DNA of 6,731 nt from Patescibacteria group bacterium (GTDB taxonomy: Bacteria; Patescibacteriota; Minisyncoccia; Phycocordibacterales; Phycocordibacteraceae), in NCBI GenBank assembly GCA_019246385.1, contig JAFAQP010000086.1:1-6731 (forward strand), given 5' to 3'. The position numbers and the translations under genes are program-made. Each line of letters opens with the position of its first letter. The first letter of the stretch is position 1. The notes under the pieces are model-generated. The model had not been told where the DNA came from. It was given only the letters and a program-made list of their open reading frames with translations, and searched no databases. Below, one piece after another: positions 1 to 3,750 of the stretch.

Positions 1-1
1 T

Positions 2-742
2 CAAAATCAGGCCCATTCATTCGATGTCTTCGAGCATCTCGTGCGGGCGCTTCAGCATGCGGCCGATAAAAAATGGCCTTTTTCCGTCCGGCTCGCTGCG
101 CTGTTCCATGACGTGGGGAAGCCCGAAGCGAGAAAATGGTCAGAGGAAAAAAAAGACTGGACCTTCCATGGGCATGAGGTCATCGGTGCGCGAATAACTA
201 AAAAAATTCTCGAGAGATTGCACTTCTCGCGCGACACGATAGAGAAAACGGTAAAGCTCGTGAGGTGGCACATGTTTTTTTCCGATCCCGACCAGGTGAC
301 CCTTTCCGCTGTGCGAAGAATCATAGCGAACGTGGGAACGGAAAATATCGACGACCTACTAAAGCTGCGCATCTGCGATCGGATCGGAACCGGCCGTCCG
401 AAAGAACAACCTTTCCGGCTACGCAAATACATGGCTATGGTGGATGAAGCGCTGCGCGACCCGATAACCGTGGGAATGCTTGCCATAAACGGGACCGATG
501 TCATACAAGAGATCGGCGAGCGGCCAGGACCACGCGTCGGATGGATGTTGAATGCTTTACTTGAGGAAGTGCTTGAAGATCCGAAAAAAAATACCCGGGA
601 GTATCTCCTCGAGAAAATCAGGGTTTTCGGGAAAATGGAAGATCCGGCTCTCAAGGAACTCGGAGAGTCGGGGAAAGAAGCGAAAGAAGAGGCGGAAGAA
701 GAGGCGTTGTCCGCGATCCGCTCCAAACATCACGTCGATTAA
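2..742 (+). CDS. cca: CCA tRNA nucleotidyltransferase, C-terminal part (HD domain), 5' truncated by window edge
   Basis: The reading frame is open from base 2 to a TAA stop, giving 246 visible residues. The protein probably adds or repairs the CCA 3' end of tRNAs in the cytoplasm; the catalytic nucleotidyltransferase head lies upstream, out of view. Seen: an HD-type metal site made of H12 (FDVFEH), H36-D37 (LFHDVGKP), H56 and H58 (FHGHE), and H90 (RWHM). Next come a helical region, an INGTD motif (162-166) and GPRVG (176-180), then the LLEEVLEDP segment typical of the tail of HD-bearing CCA-adding enzymes. The last 25 or so residues are Lys/Glu-rich and look disordered. A GTG at 41 is an internal Val, because the coding similarity (HSFDVFEHLV) continues upstream of it. 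The gene converges on the exonuclease III gene and shares its stop bases. Alternative: a related PcnB-type poly(A) polymerase, or a stand-alone HD protein. The family is fairly sure; CCA specificity is inferred. Confidence 0.82.
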   Translation, partial: QNQAHSFDVFEHLVRALQHAADKKWPFSVRLAALFHDVGKPEARKWSEEKKDWTFHGHEVIGARITKKILERLHFSRDTIEKTVKLVRWHMFFSDPDQVTLSAVRRIIANVGTENIDDLLKLRICDRIGTGRPKEQPFRLRKYMAMVDEALRDPITVGMLAINGTDVIQEIGERPGPRVGWMLNALLEEVLEDPKKNTREYLLEKIRVFGKMEDPALKELGESGKEAKEEAEEEALSAIRSKHHVD

Positions 743-1536
743 TCGATATCAAGGAGGATCGGACAGTGATCGGAGCCCGTAATGTCAGGGAGAATGGATG
801 CGGAATGGACGCGCTTTGCAAGGGAAGCGCTAACGAAAAAATAATCTATGCGCCACCCGACATTCCGAGCACGGGCGTTCGCGAAGTGGCTCCACCATGT
901 GTAATAGCCTTTGCCGCGAGTAAACATACGGAACGTGTCTTGAAATCCCGCCGCGAGGATCCGGTCGATCCCTTCGCGTTCTTCCTTCGTGAATCCGTGC
1001 TCGCCGATGTTCGCCTTTGGGTTCGCGAGATCCTCCTCGGTGTGGGCGACATTAAGGTCGCCGCAAAAAATAACCGGCTTTTTCTTTTCGAGTTCGATAA
1101 GATATGAAAGGAACGCCGGATCCCATTTTTTGTGCCGGAGAGAGAGACGGCCGAGATCGGGCTTCGCATTGGGGGTGTACACGTTGACCAGGAAAAAATC
1201 TCCGAATTCGGCAGCAATGACGCGACCTTCCTTATTGGGATCTCCGAAGCCGTCCTCAAGACTGCCGAACCGCTTCGTAATAGTTTCCGGCATGTCAAGC
1301 ACAATGCTCTGCGGCTTCACTTTGGTGAAAATAGCCGTTCCCGCATATCCTTTTCGTTTCGAAGGTGAATTCCAATATTCTTCATACCCGGAGAGATCGA
1401 TTTCCGCCTGTCCCTGAAGGGCTTTGGTTTCCTGAAGACAGACGATGTCCGGCTGATATTTTTCAAGAAATGGCAAAAAAGTTCCCTTACGATGAATGGA
1501 GCGTATGCCGTTCACATTCCATGAAGCGAGCCTCAT
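739..1536 (-). CDS. xth: Exonuclease III / AP endonuclease (EEP superfamily)
   Basis: 265 residues, the normal length for this family. It should cleave DNA 5' to abasic sites and act as a 3'-5' exonuclease or 3'-phosphatase in base excision repair, using Mg2+. All the expected catalytic positions are visible: N7 (SWNVNG), E36 (LQETK), Y120 (VNVYTPN), D160 and N162 (CGDLNV), D231 (WRIDYFF) and D256-H257 (GSDHCP). The middle (DLANPK, GFTKEER) looks more like the ExoA/APE1-type branch than E. coli XthA. The ATG at 1536 gives the family N-terminus (MRLASWNVNG) and is preferred. However, the only good Shine-Dalgarno sequence lies 22 nt upstream and is better spaced for an in-frame CTG (bases 1549-1551), which would add five residues. 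It follows the recombinase gene by 37 nt in the same direction, so the two are probably cotranscribed. Its TAA overlaps the TAA of the convergent CCA gene. No terminator is visible between them. Confidence 0.95.
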   Translation of the reverse strand: MRLASWNVNGIRSIHRKGTFLPFLEKYQPDIVCLQETKALQGQAEIDLSGYEEYWNSPSKRKGYAGTAIFTKVKPQSIVLDMPETITKRFGSLEDGFGDPNKEGRVIAAEFGDFFLVNVYTPNAKPDLGRLSLRHKKWDPAFLSYLIELEKKKPVIFCGDLNVAHTEEDLANPKANIGEHGFTKEEREGIDRILAAGFQDTFRMFTRGKGYYTWWSHFANARARNVGWRIDYFFVSASLAKRVHSASILPDITGSDHCPILLDID

Positions 1537-1558
1537 TTCGACATGATACAGGCGAGCG

Positions 1559-1565
1559 CCTCCTT
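1559..1565 (-). promoter_or_regulatory. Shine-Dalgarno sequence AAGGAGG with an ambiguous start for the exonuclease III gene
   Basis: On the minus strand AAGGAGG lies just after the recombinase stop codon. It is 22 nt from the preferred ATG (1536), 14 nt from an out-of-frame ATG (A at 1544) and 7 nt from an in-frame CTG (1549-1551). The out-of-frame ATG encodes only Met-Ser-Lys before a TGA that overlaps the real start as ATGA. The motif is clear; which codon it serves is not. Confidence 0.55.
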
Positions 1566-1573
1566 GAAAAACT

Positions 1574-2509
1574 TCAGCTCTTGCGCTGCTTGCCGTGGAA
1601 AGCGCGATGCACGTTCAGTAAGTGCTTATCGGTCACATGCGTGTATATCTGAGTCGTCTGAATGCTGGCATGCCCAAGGAGAGCCTGTACCGAACGCAAA
1701 TCCGCGCCATTCTCCAAAAGATCCGTGGCGAAACTATGCCGCACCACGTGTGGCGTAACTTTTTTCGTTATTCCGGCTTTTGCTGCATAGAATTTTACGA
1801 GGAGCTGCACGGAGCGGGGGGTAAGGCGGCGGGGGACTTTGCTGCCGCGACCATAACTCACGAAAAGCGCCTCTTCCATGTCCGTGCGGCCCTTTAGGTA
1901 TGCGAGGACCGCTCGCTTCGCTTCAGGAGAAAGGAAAACGACCCTTATTTTTTCGCCCTTTCCGCGTACTGACAGTTCATCTCGCGAAAGATCGATGTCA
2001 GCGTCAAGCGCGCACAATTCGGATACACGAAGACCCGTCGAAAAAAGAAGTTCGAGTATGGCCTTGTCGCGGAGCTTCTTCGCCTGGGCGTTGCGGTCTG
2101 TAGAGGAATGACCTTTGCCGACAGACATTTCGGGGGCAGTGAGAAGACGATTGAGTTCAGTCGGGGTGATGAGATCAAGAGACCGTTCGGGAATCTTCGC
2201 CAGTTCTATGCGGTCCGGAGGCATGGACGGTATGCCGCGTCGGGCGAGGAATTTAAGGAACGCCCTCAGGGCAATGAGGTAATAATTCTGCGTCCTGCGT
2301 TTGAGGGGCCCCCCGGTGCCTTCCTGGCGGTTAAGCCACAGGCGAAATTCTGTGACTTTTTCTTCCGTTATTTCGCGGGATGATTTTAATTTCCCGAATT
2401 CGATAAAACGTGAAAGGTAATGGTCATAATTCTGTATCGTTTTAACGCTCCGTCCCTTTGTTATTTCGGTATACTCAAGAAATTCCCGTTTCAAGGTCTC
2501 AATGTCCAT
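1574..2509 (-). CDS. Tyrosine recombinase of the XerC/XerD type
   Basis: 311 residues. The N-terminal SAM-like, DNA-binding core domain (about 1-100) is followed by the catalytic domain (about 112-305). The complete tyrosine-recombinase active set is present: R161 (TGLRVSEL), K184 (VRGKGEK), H254 and R257 (PHVVRHSFA), H280 (LLGHAS) and the nucleophile Y289 (TQIYTHV). Size and motifs fit a chromosomal Xer recombinase that resolves chromosome dimers at a dif site, rather than a phage integrase with an arm-binding domain. XerC cannot be told from XerD here, and CPR genomes often carry a single such enzyme (from general knowledge), so no symbol is given. Unusual: a polar insertion around 127-147 between the start of the catalytic domain and the R161 helix. 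ATG at 2509 is the first codon after a putative minus-strand promoter and has no Shine-Dalgarno sequence. It stops at TGA, unlike the TAA of all its neighbours, and is followed by the exonuclease III gene. No dif-like site or attachment repeat was recognised, so a mobile element is not supported. Confidence 0.93.
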   Translation of the reverse strand: MDIETLKREFLEYTEITKGRSVKTIQNYDHYLSRFIEFGKLKSSREITEEKVTEFRLWLNRQEGTGGPLKRRTQNYYLIALRAFLKFLARRGIPSMPPDRIELAKIPERSLDLITPTELNRLLTAPEMSVGKGHSSTDRNAQAKKLRDKAILELLFSTGLRVSELCALDADIDLSRDELSVRGKGEKIRVVFLSPEAKRAVLAYLKGRTDMEEALFVSYGRGSKVPRRLTPRSVQLLVKFYAAKAGITKKVTPHVVRHSFATDLLENGADLRSVQALLGHASIQTTQIYTHVTDKHLLNVHRAFHGKQRKS

Positions 2510-2531
2510 GCATACGAAGCATACCGCATAC
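2510..2531. repeat. Three direct GCATAC copies upstream of the recombinase start
   Basis: GCATAC occurs at 2510-2515, 2519-2524 and 2526-2531, directly abutting the recombinase start codon in the divergent intergenic region. The middle copy overlaps the putative minus-strand -10 element. It could be an operator-like array, but the unit is only 6 bp and the spacing (9 then 7 bp) is uneven, so chance is possible. Confidence 0.35.
2518..2523 (-). promoter_or_regulatory. Candidate -10 element for the recombinase-exonuclease unit
   Basis: The minus strand reads TATGCT here. A start site 7 nt downstream would fall at about 2511, two bases before the ATG at 2509, so the transcript would be almost leaderless. 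No convincing -35 hexamer is seen at 17 bp. The call rests on one hexamer plus the absence of a Shine-Dalgarno sequence. Confidence 0.3.
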
Positions 2532-2544
2532 TTCGCACAATATG

Positions 2545-2573
2545 TTGCTCCGGTGTGTTTTCTGTGTTATTAT
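2545..2573 (+). promoter_or_regulatory. rpsO promoter: TTGCTC, 17 bp, TATTAT with extended -10
   Basis: A -35-like TTGCTC (2545-2550) is separated by exactly 17 bp from TATTAT (2568-2573). The latter is preceded by TGT, making an extended -10 (TGTTATTAT). Standard spacing puts +1 at base 2580, the A of the rpsO ATG, which predicts a leaderless mRNA. No Shine-Dalgarno sequence lies upstream of the ATG, in agreement. The hexamers are seen directly; promoter activity is inferred. Confidence 0.6.
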
Positions 2574-2579
2574 CGCCCC

Positions 2580-2846
2580 ATGCTCACCAAGACGCAAAAA
2601 AGCCGCCTGATAAAACCTGTGCAGAAACATGAGACCGATACAGGGTCGGCAGCGGTACAAGTGGCGCTTTTGACAAAGCAGATCGGAGAGCTTACGGCAC
2701 ATTTAAAAAAACACGCGAAGGACAAGCACTCTCGACGAGGTCTCCTACAGATGGTGGCGAACCGCCGGTCACATCTCAAGTATCTCGAAAAATCCGATAA
2801 GAAGGAATACAACCGCGTCGTAAAAAGCCTGGGCCTTAAAAAATAA
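2580..2846 (+). CDS. rpsO: 30S ribosomal protein S15
   Basis: 88 residues, matching the usual 88-89 of bacterial S15. The protein binds the central domain of 16S rRNA at the helix 20-22 junction and nucleates platform assembly. Conserved signatures are visible: DTGSAAVQVALLT (20-32), H41, D48 and the HSRRGLL stretch (50-56), then a basic C-terminal helix ending LGLKK. The frame is open upstream as far as 2502, but that extra sequence would be Cys/Tyr-rich, unlike S15, and would lie upstream of the likely promoter; the ATG at 2580 gives the family's N-terminus. It is divergent from the recombinase gene and upstream of the NYN gene and pnp, recalling the widespread rpsO-pnp neighbourhood. It has no Shine-Dalgarno sequence and may be translated from a leaderless message. 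Confidence 0.97.
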   Translation: MLTKTQKSRLIKPVQKHETDTGSAAVQVALLTKQIGELTAHLKKHAKDKHSRRGLLQMVANRRSHLKYLEKSDKKEYNRVVKSLGLKK

Positions 2847-2850
2847 CGCC

Positions 2851-2899
2851 GTTGGTCTCTTAGTGAATTTTTTTGAGCCGACAGACCGTACTATACGGT
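2851..2899 (+). other. Structured 3' region of rpsO: two inverted repeats, weak terminator candidate
   Basis: The 136-bp gap between rpsO and the next gene holds two potential hairpins. The first pairs 2851-2859 with 2875-2882 (8 pairs, one wobble, one bulge) and has a T7 tract (2868-2874) inside its 15-nt loop. The second is a perfect 6-bp stem, ACCGTA/TACGGT (2885-2890 with 2894-2899), with loop CTA. Only a mixed T-rich stretch follows, so neither is a convincing intrinsic terminator. They may stabilise the rpsO 3' end or attenuate read-through. A further small inverted repeat, TACCG/CGGTA, lies at 2919-2935. Confidence 0.3.
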
Positions 2900-2933
2900 A
2901 GAGCCTTCATTTATTCTTTACCGGAGGCCGCGG

Positions 2934-2939
2934 TACACT
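2934..2939 (+). promoter_or_regulatory. Candidate -10 (TACACT) for the NYN gene
   Basis: TACACT is identical to the -10 proposed for pnp at 3660-3665. It would start transcription near 2946 and give a 37-nt AT-rich leader without a Shine-Dalgarno sequence. No good -35 is visible at 17 bp. Read-through from rpsO is the alternative. Confidence 0.3.
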
Positions 2940-2982
2940 GAAATTTGGTCGATACTTAATTCAATAATTTTCATACATTTAT

Positions 2983-3615
2983 ATGGCAGCAATAAAACAT
3001 AAAGCACAGCGTGTCGCGCTTTTCATAGACACCCAGAACCTCTACCACAGCGCTAAGAACTTGTATCGCGCACGCGTTAATTTTGCCAACGTCCTGAAGG
3101 AATCGGTTTCCGGGCGCATTCTTGTGCGCGCGGTCGCGTACGTCGTCACGACGGAATCCGGCGAAGAAAAGGCCTTTTTTGATGCGCTTACCAAAATAGG
3201 TATAGAAACAAAAACGAAGGATCTTCAGATATTTTATGGCGGCGCGAAAAAGGCCGACTGGGATGTCGGCATGGCAGTTGATGCGGCGAAATTAGCGCCG
3301 AAACTCGACGCCGTTATTATCGCGACGGGAGATGGTGATTTCGTTCCTTTAGTCGAATATCTCAAGAACGGACACGGTACTCAGGTCGAAGTCATAGCCT
3401 TTGGCAAATCAGCTTCTGCGCGCCTTAAAGAGGCGGCGGACGATTTCATCGACATGTCGGCAGAACCGCGCAAATTCCTCATGGTCCCGTCGCGGTATAA
3501 CCTCCTTAATATGGCGGCTGGCGCAATAGGCGGAGGCCAGGCAGAACCCGATCTCGCTCCGGAAGAAGGAGAGGATATACAGCCCACCGTCGTCGGTTCT
3601 GACACGGACGAATAA
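2983..3615 (+). CDS. NYN-domain (LabA/DUF88-like, PIN-like fold) putative ribonuclease
   Basis: 210 residues. The region about 9-160 matches the NYN/LabA-like layout: a first acidic motif FIDTQNLY (D16, N19), a mid-domain segment KADWDVGMAVDAAKL (D94, D100), and the closing ATGDGDFVPLVEYL (D117, D119), followed by a beta-strand VEVIAFG. These acidic residues form a metal-binding PIN-like site, so a metal-dependent RNA-cleaving activity is plausible; that is a family-level inference and the substrate is unknown. The last 30 or so residues are Gly/Pro/acidic and probably disordered. There is no signal peptide or membrane segment, so it should be cytoplasmic. ATG at 2983 has no Shine-Dalgarno sequence. 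The gene sits between rpsO and pnp and ends 10 nt before a strong terminator, so it is the last gene of the rpsO-side transcript or its own short unit. The setting next to PNPase suggests a role in RNA turnover. Confidence 0.85.
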   Translation: MAAIKHKAQRVALFIDTQNLYHSAKNLYRARVNFANVLKESVSGRILVRAVAYVVTTESGEEKAFFDALTKIGIETKTKDLQIFYGGAKKADWDVGMAVDAAKLAPKLDAVIIATGDGDFVPLVEYLKNGHGTQVEVIAFGKSASARLKEAADDFIDMSAEPRKFLMVPSRYNLLNMAAGAIGGGQAEPDLAPEEGEDIQPTVVGSDTDE

Positions 3616-3625
3616 GCACTCTCGT

Positions 3626-3657
3626 AACATCCCGGCTTTTCGCCGGGATGTTTTTTT
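3626..3657 (+). terminator. Strong intrinsic terminator after the NYN gene
   Basis: AACATCCCGGC (3626-3636) pairs perfectly with GCCGGGATGTT (3642-3652) around a 5-nt loop (TTTTC). A T7 run (3651-3657) follows, beginning within the stem's end. This is a textbook rho-independent terminator. It separates rpsO/NYN transcription from pnp, and its T tract touches the proposed pnp promoter. Confidence 0.93.
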
Positions 3658-3665
3658 GCTACACT
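3657..3665 (+). promoter_or_regulatory. Extended -10 promoter for pnp (TGCTACACT)
   Basis: TGC followed by TACACT (3660-3665) makes an extended -10 element directly after the terminator T run. At 17 bp upstream lies only a weak TTTTCG in the terminator loop, as tolerated by extended -10 promoters. The predicted start is near 3672, giving a leader of about 79 nt that contains the whole hairpin at 3680-3735. A promoter is needed here because the terminator blocks read-through. Confidence 0.5.
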
Positions 3666-3679
3666 CTTTCCATTATCAC

Positions 3680-3735
3680 GGGTCCTCGGATATGTAGATT
3701 TCAAGCGTGCTTTGAAATCTGAAATCTGAGGATCC
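3680..3735 (+). promoter_or_regulatory. Long imperfect hairpin in the pnp 5' leader
   Basis: Outer arm 3680-3691 pairs with 3724-3735 (12 pairs, two of them G-U). Inner arm AGATTTCAA (3696-3704) pairs perfectly with TTGAAATCT (3712-3720), with a further G-U at its top. The arms are separated by a small internal loop (4 nt against 3 nt), and the apical loop is about 5 nt. The stem has no T tract after it and ends 15 nt before the pnp ATG, so it is not a terminator. In E. coli, pnp is autoregulated through a leader hairpin cut by RNase III and then attacked by PNPase; a similar role here is an analogy. A competing stem pairs AGGATC (3729-3734) with GATCCT (3742-3747). Confidence 0.65.
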
Positions 3736-3750
3736 TAACGCGATCCTTTC

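Noticed and set aside
52..726. A 224-codon open frame on the minus strand across the CCA enzyme gene
   Set aside because: It is fully antisense to a gene with a clear HD-domain pattern. Its product is Ser/Arg-rich without any recognisable motif, as expected of a shadow frame.
846..1417. Several 78-152 codon frames overlapping the exonuclease III gene on both strands
   Set aside because: The true frame carries every catalytic motif of the family; the others have no conserved pattern.
1574..2509. Recombinase as part of an integron, phage or other mobile element
   Set aside because: Its size and motifs fit a chromosomal Xer protein. No attachment repeats, cassette array, phage genes or change in base composition are visible around it.
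2502..2579. N-terminal extension of rpsO to an upstream ATG at 2502
   Set aside because: The 26 extra residues do not resemble S15, they overlap the recombinase start, and the best promoter lies inside this stretch.
2851..2899. A true intrinsic terminator after rpsO
   Set aside because: The T7 tract lies in the loop of the first stem, not after it, and the second stem has only 6 bp and no T run. Kept only as a weak structured region.
3680..3735. A known metabolite riboswitch in the pnp leader
   Set aside because: The region is a single extended stem with a small apical loop. I see no multi-branch core or conserved junction of a riboswitch class known to me.
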